Assembly (NCBI GenBank): GCA_028551475.1
Contig: CM052359.1
Coordinates: 5,581,583-5,645,582, forward strand
Direction: 5' to 3'
DNA length: 64,000 nucleotides
Origin: Casuarina equisetifolia
Lineage: Eukaryota; Streptophyta; Magnoliopsida; Fagales; Casuarinaceae
Under the pieces are notes generated by a model. It saw only the letters and a program-made list of their open reading frames with translations. It was not told where the DNA came from and ran no database searches. The position numbers were made by a program, and so were the translations under genes. Shown here piece by piece: positions 12,104-23,409 of the stretch; positions within the stretch are counted from its first letter, which is position 1, and each line of letters opens with the position of its first letter.

Positions 12104-13397
12104 CACTTCATTCATAAAGTGCAAGTTACCCACAAAATGCCTTACTTTCCTGGTGAGTGCGTAGTGGGGTACAAACTCCCGTCACACAGGTAAAGAAAAT
12201 AAACAAACAGATCTTCTATTTCAACAAACAAACAAATCCCCCCAAAAAAAATTTAAAAAAAAAAAAATGAAGGAAGATGGAAGTTTCCAAAAAAATAAGA
12301 ATGAAAATTGAAGAGCGACAGATTACATAAAATTAAGAGTTAAAAAACAGAAAGGGAGAAAATGAATTTTCAAACCCTCCCCGTCTCCATGATCACATGC
12401 CACCATGTGTTCAAGATCTCCGCATATATTATTGGAATTCAAAGGCATGGGTTGTTTATGGTCCCCCAATCTTTATGTTTTCTTTCATGCATTATGACCC
12501 ATATAATATATGTCATCATCAATCATGTTCTTGTAATTATGCAGCTTGTAGATATTTTATACTCTTCAGGTCACTCTAGAACCACGATAATAAATGTCCT
12601 TATGGCTTGAGGCTGTCACTTGCCGGTTGGGGGATGTATAACACACATGTGGAGACAATTAACTGTTAACTTTTACAATCTTAATTTAAGTCATGCTTTC
12701 TTATTGTTTGGAATCTCTTAATTTAGATTTGATACTAAGTGCGCATGTGTTATTATTTAGACACAAGTTAAACTATTTTCTAAAAGTTCAAGCATGAAAA
12801 GATAAGTGTAAATCCAAAACAAATTCACCTTTGTTGCACAACTTCTCAATTATGATTGAAATCGTCTATTGTGATCTAGAATCAATATAAATCCCATAAA
12901 AAGAAAAATCAACAAGAACCCATTGGAGAAGAGAAACAAGGACAAGAGAAGCGATTTTCTTTGGACCGGTAAAGTGGAAGGAAAGAGGGGTACGGAATAA
13001 GGAGGAAGTTGTCAGAGGCTGAGATCCGAGGATCACGAGGACAATTGCGATGGATGAGAAGGTAGAATTCTGACTGAGCATATAGGGTGGCCAATGAAAG
13101 GTTGAGAGGGTAACCAGTGGGCGAGTAGGTAAATAAGTTCGAAAGAGGAGTGACAAGTGAGTGACGTAAAGCAGCTACTAAAATCTTTCTGCAGGATGAG
13201 TGGATTATTGCAGTCTCGGGGAAGAAGGATTGGGCAAACAAGGAAGGATAGCTTTAAAAATTATTCATCTCGACCATTTACTATAGACCTTTTTTTTTTC
13301 CAAAAAAAAAAGAATCTAATCTAATCTTATACCCATACAGCAGCAAAACCTGAAAATGGAAGAGTAAAAATATTTTTTTTTCCTGTACAGCGGTGTA

Positions 13398-13419
13398 GAA
13401 GAAGAAGAAGAAGAAGAAG
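13398..13419. repeat. (GAA)n microsatellite
   Basis: Seven GAA units. Confidence 0.9.
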
Positions 13420-16400
13420 TCATAATCTCATGAATGGTGCTGATTTTACAGTGGTGCTAAGTGGGCCTAAAAGGTGTTGGTTTCTGGTGGTGGTGGGTGT
13501 TGGATGTTGGGCTGTGGGGAGCAGCCTTCTCCTCAGCTGGGCCACAAAAATTAATTACAAGTTCAAAATTTGAAATCACGCTAAATCACTGGATGTTGCA
13601 TCCGTTTTGATCACCGCTCATCAGCTTGTCCTCTTCTGCAGGAGGTGGGCACTTGTATGGAATGGGGTAGCAGTTGCAATGTGTGTACAAGCCCACAATA
13701 GCCCTCCCTTTTATGACAGGGGATCCACTGTCAGAGTTGATGAGATCTTGCGGTAGATTCCAAGTCTTTTGGAATTTAATCTCCTGTGATCTATAAACTG
13801 GAACCTATGTTTGAAGCTCCGGAGTAGGGAATGGTGTATGCTATTCAACACTATTAAAGATTAGTTATGCAGGATCACACAGCGCATTATGGGACCGACG
13901 GAGAAGAAGAAGCCAAACTACTGGTTGATAACTTTTGCAGTCACATCTCTCACTTCCTTGTTTGCGAGCTTTCTTTTCTCTTTTTTCCTTTTGGTTCTTT
14001 TGCATCGACAAGGTGAAGTCTGTCTTTCGTAATCATGAGGAACGGTAAGGCATCGTTCACCCCAATCTCCTCTTGATTCCTCCAATTTGTCGGCTCCTTT
14101 TTTTTTTTTTTTTTTCCTTGATTTCTCTTCTCTTTTTTGACGAAATAAAGCTCTGCCTTTTCAAGTAGCACGACCGGAATCGTTTGTGTTAATATGAAGA
14201 AAAAGTGCAGCTCCCAGAGTTGCCCGGAGGAAGAGCCAACAATACTCAAACAATTTGGGAATGCCGAGAAGACTTCCGAGAGTGTAACAGGGGTGTTTGA
14301 GCCCGGCAGCTCGGTAACATTTAGGAATTCTACCATGTGAGAGACTAGGGTTTTCCAAGTTGAATGTGTAATTTGTAGTACTACAAATAAAAGTAATTAA
14401 TTTGTCTAAATCAGTCGAAGAAATATAAGACATAAGTATATTAAATTTTATAAAAAACCAACATAATATCTAGTAAGTATATGATAGTATTTGGCCTAAG
14501 TTAAAAATGATGGCTACATCCAACGTGCATAGACAATGTACAATTAATGCAAAATACATCAAATCTATCTCAAGCATACTTGAACAAAGAACAAAGCGAT
14601 AAAAAAAAAATAGATAAATCAAAATATGTATCGATTTTTAGGACCATTACCTATGAGAAGTAGATTAGAAGTCCAATGTCTTTCACGAATATAGGAAGTA
14701 CAGTAAAAGCCTATTCCTTCCTACTTGAAGTCTGTTTGAACTCAGACGGAGCTTTCTATACAAGCTATTCAAAGTCTTATTCCAGCTACACTTCTAATAC
14801 AACTTTTTGGAAGAACATGTTAAGCCTACTTAAATTATGCTTTGAAGCTTTCGAGAAAGCCCGGTCAACTTTCCTTGGCTTAGTGGTAAGCTAAGAAATC
14901 CCCTGAGTTGTCAAGCCAGGCATGTTAATGGCATACATAGAGAAAAGAGAAAATGCAGAAGTAAAAAGGAAATAAAAAGAGAAAAGGAGTAAAACATACT
15001 ATTGAATTATAATTTTACTATTTGTTACAAAATAGGGTCATACCCTATTTTTATACACAATTTCTACCAAGACAATAAATGATAATAAATAATAATAAAT
15101 ATAATAGTGGTAGAAAATCTTTGATTCATTAATGTGTGGATCTAGTGGTAGTAGAAAATCTTAGGCAATGATCCCTTGTTAGCTATGTGCATATAATTTT
15201 GTTATTTCTTTAGCTCTAATAGCCACCAAGTAAAACTTCATAATATCATTTCAAAAACACTAAAAGTATTAGATCCTTTCGTCGTTTCTTGTTTTCTTGG
15301 TTTTGTTTAGAACTTCCTATATATTTTAACATGTACCCACCAGCCAAAGGCAAATTTGAATTTTTAATTAACAATTCACACTAACGTTAGGAATTCTTTC
15401 TCTCCCTCTCCCTTTATTTGGGATGACATTGGGAAGAGTAGTAAAATGGTTTACAAAGGTGTTGGCATGTTCCTAGCTAGTTGAAATAAGATTTGGTTTC
15501 AAATTTTTTGTTATTTGTTGGGTAGTATCTACGCACTATAAATGTCTTGTTGCCACATTGGATCAATACTTGGGCCAACTAAAGTGGTGTTGTAGTTTGT
15601 GAATAAAACTAGTTGGAGTTTACAAAGGTGTAAAGAAAAATTTAAACTTTAATACCATATGTGAAAGCTTCAAATCCTTTTCAAAAGTTAACTTAAGAGA
15701 ACCTATTCTTATCATATTTCTTGGTAATATAAGATAATATCCGCATCGCAACACTAACTTTTCATCAATATAAATAAATTCACTTTTATAAATTCTAGAG
15801 ATAAGGAAACTCTGAGCAGTGGAATTAACTTTTTGCGGTTTTTAAACTCCCCAGTTTTTATTCAGTAGTTTCTTCAAGTGTTGGTGACCAAAAAGTCTAC
15901 TTGCAAGTGTAGAATGCGAGCAATCGGTCCCTTTTATTGTTGTACAATTCACCAGTACTGCCTCTTCTCATTGAATTGTGCCGTTCAGCGTCGAAGTGTG
16001 GTGCAGAATGGGACCAAACTCGTTTACTTAACCAAATCCAGACATTTATAGCAATAAAAGAAAAAAGTTTAAAAATAAAAAAGGAGGTGAGTACGCTATT
16101 ATTTTCTTGGCCTGTTCATGTCCAGTTACCATCAGGGAGTAAGCTACTTTTTTTTTTTTCATCCATTTCGTCCTTTTCTTTCCTTCACTTTATTTCTTAG
16201 AACAAACCAATTACGACCCTTGGCCTGGTTGGGTCCCTCGAGCATCAGAAATTGGTGAAGAAGTCTCAGTTTGAACACTTTCTTTCTCGGTTTTACCCAG
16301 GAGATGGGCATGATCGAATAAACCAGCGTCCTATGATACAGAAGTTGGAAGTCCCATAGCTTTTCCTGGTAGCACAGTAACTGGAGCTTAACTGCCGTTG

Positions 16401-17205
16401 TGTTGCACAAAAAGCACATGCCAAGTCTGCATGTCATTCTCAGTAAAAAGACTGATAAATATGAAAAGAGCCTTCATAACAAGGCTGTGACAGTGGATCC
16501 ACGCAAGCGTGTGGCAGCTTGGAGGACAAAGGAATGGCAGGGGGAATGATAAGATAGTTCTATTATCATTGTATTCTTGTGATAATTGTAAGGTCCCACA
16601 TCGGCCATCTTCCAAATCATCAATGAATTTTTGATGTCATGTTGTCATATGATGAATGACATGTCTGGTGCACGAGTACCCGCGACATCACCGATTGGCA
16701 GTAGTATGGATCCATGCCACTGTATTCTCTCTGTGACTTCTTTCTTCTTTTTCTTTTTATCTTTTGTTGATATATATATATATGTAAGTAATAAATAAGT
16801 GGCATCTCTCCTTACATCTGACTCTCTTGGCCAGCTTTAATTGCACAATTATGATTTTTATTGTCGCTGAAGCACGAGATAGAGGTGAAGACAGGAATCC
16901 AACGAGAATGGTAGCTGGTTTGAAATCTTGGGTTACTTGTCGTCGCGGGTACGATGGTGTGAAACGTCAACGATGGTTGGCTTCCTAGGACAAGGTCCCC
17001 TCCACTCTCCCAAACTAAAACTTTATGAACATGTGGGTTGTTCTTCTGATGAGTCCCAACCATTATCCACAACTGTAATTGTACATGGCCGGACACTATC
17101 CACAACTGTTGAGGTCCTAAAAGATGGTAAAATGAACTCTTTTATAAAGGTTTTAAGAGAAGAAGCATCATTTTTAATAAATTATTTTAGCTTATTACTT
17201 ATTAG

Positions 17206-17462
17206 AGTATAAGGGTCCATTTTAAAATCTTAAAATATTAAGTAGGAAAATTTTACTGCTTATAAGATCAATTATCCATTCTCGTGATTTCAATATAAGA
17301 CAACACTCACTTTTAACATTCATTTATTATTACATGTGGGTTAAAGTTTATGTTCCTAACTGTGATATTATATTATAGTGTAAAGATCTATTTTAAAATC
17401 TTAAAATATTAAATAGAAAAATTTCATCACCTATAAGTTCAAGGGTCCATCCTTTTACTTTT
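17206..17462. repeat. Two diverged copies of a dispersed repeat
   Basis: Both copies share the block TTTTAAAATCTTAAAATATTAA followed by similar AT-rich sequence ending in ACTTTTAAC; they start near 17206 and 17373. A third, shorter relative lies near 63898. The family and mechanism are unknown to me. Confidence 0.6.
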
Positions 17463-17472
17463 AACGTAGGAA

Positions 17473-17712
17473 AACAAGCACTCCTTTAACATTACTAAAC
17501 TAAGGTATCCCACCTATCCTTCTTAATAACAAGGACAATGAAGTTGAGATACTTCAATTATATTTTTTATTATACAATCCCATTATAATATTAACAAGCA
17601 CTCCTTTAACATTACTAAACTAAAGTATCCCACCTATCCTTCTTAATAACAAGGACAATGAAGTTGAGATACTTCAATTATATTTTTTATTATACAATCC
17701 TATTATAATATT
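17473..17712. repeat. Recent 120-bp tandem duplication
   Basis: Copy 1 is 17473-17592 and copy 2 is 17593-17712. By eye they differ at only two positions (AACTAAGG/AACTAAAG and CAATCCC/CAATCCT). Such close identity in non-coding AT-rich DNA points to a recent duplication. Confidence 0.95.
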
Positions 17713-19199
17713 ATTTAACAGGATACCAATCCAATTCATTATAATAAAAACTCCTACAAATTTAACATCCTCACAAACTCAAGGTATAAGATTGTATTTA
17801 AAATGAAGTTGGAAGTGGGAATAATGTACGGAATGCTTGGTGTCGCTGGGTTGCATATGCGCCACGAACAATTGGATTTGAACGAGACGGAAGGTAGACC
17901 TCTCCCCTGGAATTGAGAGGACCACGCCAGTGTAGTGGTGGAAAGGGCATGTGATGAAGGGAATAAAGATGTACGTCGAACGGGACGGGGTTAGCAAGGC
18001 GTGGCATCGTTGTCTGCGTCCCCCCGCGGGTCAGTTTCGTGGGGTCATTTAACAGCCTGTTCACGATGCTTACAAATAAAAACATATACAACGGAGTGGT
18101 GGGGTTGGGGGACGAGGGTACGTACTCGGCCGTTGGATCTTTGCTGGAAAGAAATGAACAGTTCAGATGGGCCCACAGGAACAGACTTGTTACAAAATGG
18201 GCCCAAAACTCAATAATGATTCATCACATGCACGCTACTTCGTTCTACTCTTTCGGCTCTTGTTTTAGATCTGCTAACTGTTAAAAAGAAGTCCACAATT
18301 TTGCTGCCGATATTTTTTTTTCTTTCTTTACAGACTTGCTGGGGTTTGTTTTCTGGTTCAAGAATTATTGGTTAAGCTTTGTAAAGCAATCTTTGTCATT
18401 CAACCACTCCAGGCAGAGCCCATTGGGCAGTGTTCTACGTTGAGGGCCATGAGTGTTGCATTTCCTATTCCTTTCTCCTCTGCTTCTGTTTCTATTCCTG
18501 TTGATAGCCAATTACGTTTGAAGGGTAAAATAAAGCTGCCAAGTGCAGTACAAGAGAGAATAAATGAACAGAGGAGGATCTTTTCACGGGCATTTCTGCC
18601 CAGATAAGTAAGGAACCAATTCTACTGCGCCCAATAACTTCTTTAGACCTCACTTCGGTCGCGGAAGAGCTCGTCCAATCAGGGTATTTACGTGTCCTTA
18701 CAATGTTCTTCGCAATCCCAAGAAAACATTCCCCATGCATCGGTCTTGAAGCCCGTTGCAGGCCATAACTAGTGCTTCTTGGACTATTTTGGTTCGAGGA
18801 TTGATCAGGCTGTTTCATTTGGGTGTTTTACGGCAAGATCTAGTTGCATGCTTTAGTTTCCGGAGCATAAACATAAGCAATACTAGGGCCTTGAGCTACT
18901 CTACAGTGGGATTTTTCCTTGGGCCAGTGCCAAAACTGGTTAGAATGGGTTCCCACTTTTCCAAAATGTGAGGAAAAGGCCAATAAAATCAGGGCTCATG
19001 GTACCCATTTGGTATTCAGACCCTGTCCAAGCCCGACAACTTCAAGCACAGAATTGAAAGCCACGTCATATTTAACAAAGGTTGATTTTTCTTCCTTTCT
19101 TTTTAATTTCTTCTTCAGCTACCCGCATACGGGACGGAAAAGTTTAGGGAACAATGTGACATGTATGGCATCAAAGCCGAAGGGTTAGCTGCCTTATCT

Positions 19200-19396
19200 G
19201 TCAGAATTAGTTTATTTTTAAGATTATAATATTGTGTAACAGGAAATATTCATTATATTCCGTCTGTATATTTTTCCTTTTATTTCTTAGTTCTTGTATT
19301 ATAAATAGAACCGTTTTGTATTTATACAAAGTCATGTGTGAAAGTAATATACAGCTTCAATTTTTCCCAACTTTGATCCCTTTTATTTTTGTAACA
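19200..19396 (+). repeat. 5' LTR (partial or diverged) of the outer copia element
   Basis: Aligns with the right half of the 26630-26927 LTR: both carry ACAGGAAATATTC or ATAGGAAATATTC, CTTGTATTATAAA, and end in GTAACA or GTGACA. The left part of the LTR is too diverged to follow or is missing. Confidence 0.7.
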
Positions 19397-19436
19397 TGGT
19401 TTTAACGTTTTCCTCTTTTCTTTCTTGATCTAACTT

Positions 19437-19675
19437 CCACAAACTAGTTTGATTGCCTACTATTGTTGTTTTTTTAAAGCCTAATTGTTTTGATTTTTTT
19501 GACCCACAAAACAAAATTAACACTCCAATATAGAAATAATAAGCACTAAAAAAAAACATTAACACTCCAAACTAGTTTTGAATGCATGCTATTGTTGTTT
19601 TTTTAAAGTCTAATTGTTTTGAGTTTTTAGATCTACAAAACAAGATTAACACTTAATATAGAAATAGTAATCACT
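19437..19675. repeat. About 120-bp imperfect tandem duplication inside the outer element
   Basis: Both copies read roughly AACTAGTTT, CTATTGTTGTTTTTTTAAAG, CTAATTGTTTTGA and end with ATAGAAATA. Copies are near 19437-19557 and 19566-19675. Confidence 0.8.
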
Positions 19676-19689
19676 CAAAAAAAAAAAAA

Positions 19690-19770
19690 AGATACTAGCT
19701 CAATGGTGAGCTAGTAAGGACTCCAATGGTAAGGTTTGGAGCTCAACACCTATGCATTGATGGTTTCCGT
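19690..19770 (+). repeat. SINE-like repeat, copy 1
   Basis: Contains an A-box-like block AGCTCAATGGTGAGCTAGTA and, about 35 bases on, a B-box-like block GAGCTCAACACC. Related copies are near 49.2, 50.4 and 51.95 kb. The arrangement suggests a tRNA-derived SINE. The family is not identified. Confidence 0.45.
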
Positions 19771-20335
19771 GATGGAACCATGTATTTTCCCAATGAAAAA
19801 TGGTTTGTCCTTTCATGAAAAATAATGTAACTAGGTTGTATATACCTAGATTGGAAATTATAAGACCATAGATATTGTCCCTAAACTCTCAAAGTATCCA
19901 AGACAACAATGAGATGCATATTGTTGCCAAACAAGGAGATGTAGGCCAATATATAGGAGATGCATGGCAAGCGTGACCTTGCCAACATTTTTATCAACCA
20001 AGCATTGACAAATATAGTGCATGCAATCTTGCAATAGTTATTTGTTTTAATCTACTATCAGCTATATGGGATTGAATTGATATGGCCAATAAGAAGTTGG
20101 ATGACCTAGAATACACCAAGTGGTATCTTTAGGTCATCAAAGAATGATAGAGAATCACTCATTTTCTTTTAATTTTAATAACACCTCTTTAATGCTTTTG
20201 GTGTTCCACTTAACCTTCTAATTGAACTAATGATTATATTGGTTCTACCTTAGATTCTTCAAGAACTTATTATTCTATTTTTTTATATGTTAGTTTGCTC
20301 AAGTTCTTGTCCAAATGCATATGCTACATTAGTTG

Positions 20336-20340
20336 CATCT
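20336..20340. other. Target-site duplication, left copy (CATCT)
   Basis: CATCT directly before the TG of the inner element's 5' LTR; the same five bases follow its 3' LTR at 25094-25098. Confidence 0.9.
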
Positions 20341-22013
20341 TGTTGGAATATATTTTGATGTTGAAATATAAATAACACTATGATTATAACTGGGTATAAT
20401 ATTGGTGTTAATAAATATTATAAGGAAATTAATACTGGACCATTTAGTGAAAAAAAAAAGGATTGTATAGCCCAGTCCAACAAGCTATATGACCCAATCC
20501 AAAACAAAAAACTCAGGCACGCAACTCTGTCTCAAGACCCATATTAGACCACAAGCTTGCTGAAGTAGTTTGCAATGTGAGCCTAATGCATCAAACGTGA
20601 CCTAGGCTAAATGTGTTCACGCAAGCCCAAAATGCATGACCCATCTTCGTGCCCGTGACCCAACAACCCACATTTAACTTTAAAAAGAAACATGTGACAT
20701 GTCAACCCATTCTCATGACTTGCGAAGCTCCTATAACTTGCATGACTAGACCAAACCCGAGTGACCTAGAAAATGCTAGAAATGGTTGCTACTTGTTGAT
20801 AAAATCTGCCATCGCCAACTAATTTAATGGCAACAAAAGATACATCAATCTGAAGGTATTGAAGAGAGGAATAATTGTGAAAAAAAATCAGTGACCCATT
20901 GCTCAAAGAGAATCAAATTGAAGACATTAAAATGTTCTTCGTAACCTATGACCTAATTGATTGAAAGAGCAATTTGAAGCAAATTAGAGTATTTCTGAAG
21001 AATAAATCATGGGGCTTTGTTAAGTAAGAAGTTGATCTATTGATCTGTAATGCCCCCATAAAGATCTACTTCAAGATTGAAGAAAATTGAGGAAGATTTG
21101 AGTAAAACTTAGAAACTTGACCCGTTAACCCAATTTGGCCTCCACAAAGCTTCAAATTATCAACTTAAAATTTAGATGAAACGATGGTGTTTTGGAGCAC
21201 AATTTTGAATGAGATTGAGACAAAAAGCAAGCCTCATCTTCTTTCTCTCACATAAGCTTGAAAATCAGGTAGGGAAGAGGAAAAAGAGAGCTCTAATGGG
21301 AAGAAGATGTAATTTTCTTTAGAGATGTTAGGACGACTCTTTAGAAGTGAAGGTCAGTTGTTTTAAAGCTATTTAGATGCAAAATGTTCACTATTATTTG
21401 GTTGGATGAAAATCACAAAAAAAGCAAACATCTTTCATGCAACTCATACTTTTATTTCATGTTTATCCAACTTACAAATTTGTTCTTTATTAGGTGACTA
21501 TATTATGAGTTTATTATTGCTCTTAATTACTTGTTAGAGAATCAATTTGTGCCTCAATACATATTATTTATTAAGTTGATTTGTACAAGTGAACAATGCT
21601 AGGACTTGAACGAAATTTGGGACTTTTGTCCAAATCATATCATAATAGTTTTGTAGCACTTATTTAAAGCTTTTGAATTGTATATTGCATATCTTGTAAA
21701 AGCTAAACTCAAAATTTGTAATATTTGAAAGAGAACTTGTAATCGGGTTTAAGGGATTGGTTATCCCTTGTAAAGGGTTGGATATCCTTTGTAATCAATT
21801 ATGAATTGATTGAGAGACTAACTCTAGCAGGTTTAGGGTGGAGTAGGTGCTGAGGTAGCTTAGGCTGAACTACCTTCCAAAAATCCTTGTCTTTGTCTTG
21901 TGTGAATGCTTTACTTACTATCTTAATTGATTCACTTAGTTAAAATGAAAAAGACAAAAGAATTTTTGAAAAACCTAATTCACCCCTCTCTTAGGTTGTT
22001 ATAGGATTCAACA
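20341..22013 (+). repeat. 5' LTR of the inner element
   Basis: Starts TGTTGGAATATATTTTGATG and ends GGATTCAACA. Aligns along its whole length with 23410-25093. Confidence 0.93.
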
Positions 22014-22015
22014 AG

Positions 22016-22028
22016 TGGCATCAGATCC
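22016..22028 (+). other. Primer-binding site of the inner element
   Basis: TGGCATCAGATCC two bases after the LTR end, close to TGGTATCAGAGCC, the complement of the initiator methionine tRNA 3' end used by most plant copia elements. Confidence 0.8.
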
Positions 22029-22032
22029 AACA

Positions 22033-22236
22033 AGTGCTATTAAACTCACAAAAAATCATGTTCAACATTTTCATACTAAACATATAGAAATTAAACATCA
22101 TTTCATAAGGGATCATGCCTTTAAGGAAACTGTTACCATAGAATATGTGAGCACTCTTCACTAAATTACTAACATCTTTATTAAACCTCTTGATAAAGAA
22201 AGGTATTGTTATTTACAAAGAAAATTAGGAATGTGA
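22033..22236 (+). pseudogene. RNase H C-terminal remnant of a copia polyprotein
   Basis: Translates as KLTKNHVQHFHTKHIEIKHH and continues with FIRDHAFKETVTIEYV, then an in-frame stop (TAA at 22162, where copia elements normally have Gln), then ITNIFIKPLDKERY and QRKLGM ending at TGA. This matches the end of copia RNase H (motifs TKHIDIRHHFIR and ADIFTKPL). It lies directly against the primer-binding site, so everything upstream in gag-pol has been deleted. Confidence 0.85.
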
Positions 22237-22384
22237 AATGTAGATGATTTATAGGTTTAGTTTTTTCAAAATCTATATCACTACATAAATGTATTAACAT
22301 ATATATGCTCTTCATTAATCTCATAAAAAAAATAGCTTCCATTATTAATCAACATTCCCTTTCTTGTACAAGAAAGAACCCCCT

Positions 22385-23409
22385 AGTTTGAAAGGGAGTT
22401 TATCTTGGTATTTTGCTACAAAATTCCAAACTCTACTATAAACTCCACTCTAAAACAATCACATGCACTGCTACTCAAGGGGAGCTCTTGATTCATCATA
22501 TCTTGTATAATCTTTTCAATATTTTGCTGCTTACTAATACAACACATCCTGTAAAATCTATATCTATTCTATTGTGTTGCTGAAATCTAACTTTTATTTT
22601 CTAGAACTTAACTTTGGCATGATTTATGTTATGGTCATGCTAATCTAATTTGTTTGCTGTTATGCATTTATCTTTTTTATCATATATATTGTTGCAAATC
22701 TCTACATATTTTTCATATGTGTTGCTGGTTCATAAAACAATAAATGTGAAAAAAAAACAATATGTGTTGAGATAGTGTGTAACCTTTATGGTTATATAGG
22801 GGAGATATTCTCACACAGAGAAGACATTTCATCTAATTATAGACAAGAAACAGAAATTTCATCTTATTGCTTTTGAATTCATTTGTTATGATACACGTTG
22901 GTTATCTTTTTGCTTTACTTCATAGTTGTTTAGAATCACTTGAAAGGAAGCTATCCTTGGGGGGAGCTATGAGATATTATGGGACCATAACTTGCTATTT
23001 TCTAATTCATTGTTTGTTGTATCTAGCTCTTTGTGGCACATGCTTTGCTGATTTTGGTGTTGATAAAACAAAAAAAGGGAGAAAAGATGCTATGATATTA
23101 TGTTGGTCATATATTTGGAATTTACTTCAAACTTGTTATAAGGGGAGAAATATATAATATTATATTGGTCATATGCATTTTGGTTTGGACTTGTTATAGG
23201 GGGAGAAATATATAACTTGTTATAGGGAATATATTTCTTATTTTTTATATTGATGTGCTTTAGCCTTGACATATCTTATGCATTAATATATATGCTTGAA
23301 GGTGTCCAAAAATGTTCATGCTTATTTTTGAAACTTAAAAGTTCAAAAGCTAAAAATTATTTGTATTGCATCAAAATGTTTTACTTTATCATCATAAAAA
23401 ATAGGAGAA
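22385..23409 (+). other. Series of polypurine-tract-like motifs before the 3' LTR
   Basis: AAAGGGAG (22391), AAGGGGAG (22477), TTGGGGGGAG (22957), AAAAGGGAG (23073), AAGGGGAG (23140), AGGGGGAG (23198) and the LTR-adjacent ATAGGAGAA (ending 23409). The copies at 23140 and 23198 sit in two imperfect tandem units that share GGTCATAT and ACTTGTTATA. Repeated polypurine tracts between pol and the 3' LTR are a known feature of Sireviruses. Confidence 0.7.

Larger units (their letters stand above)
12110..19180. other. Intergenic, no gene recognised
   Basis: No frame here resembles a known protein. The stretch holds a GAA microsatellite near 13.40 kb, a 48-codon isolated reading frame at 14194-14340, a pair of diverged repeats at about 17206-17300 and 17373-17462, and an almost perfect 120-bp tandem duplication at 17473-17712. 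A fragment resembling the 17.2 kb repeat recurs near 63.9 kb, so it is a dispersed family. Confidence 0.45.

Noticed and set aside
11699-12193. 164-codon + strand frame with repeated VSRVSR
   Set aside because: It reads through the MIR396b hairpin, the GA-rich leader and the 9-bp minisatellite; no protein domain.
18368-18971. Overlapping frames on both strands near 18.4-18.9 kb
   Set aside because: Some stretches look gene-like, but no frame can be joined into a recognised protein, and stops interrupt all of them.
22867-23157. 96-codon frame in the inner retrotransposon, considered as an envelope-like remnant
   Set aside because: Hydrophobic but without the features of Sirevirus env-like ORFs, and it runs through the polypurine tracts; likely chance.
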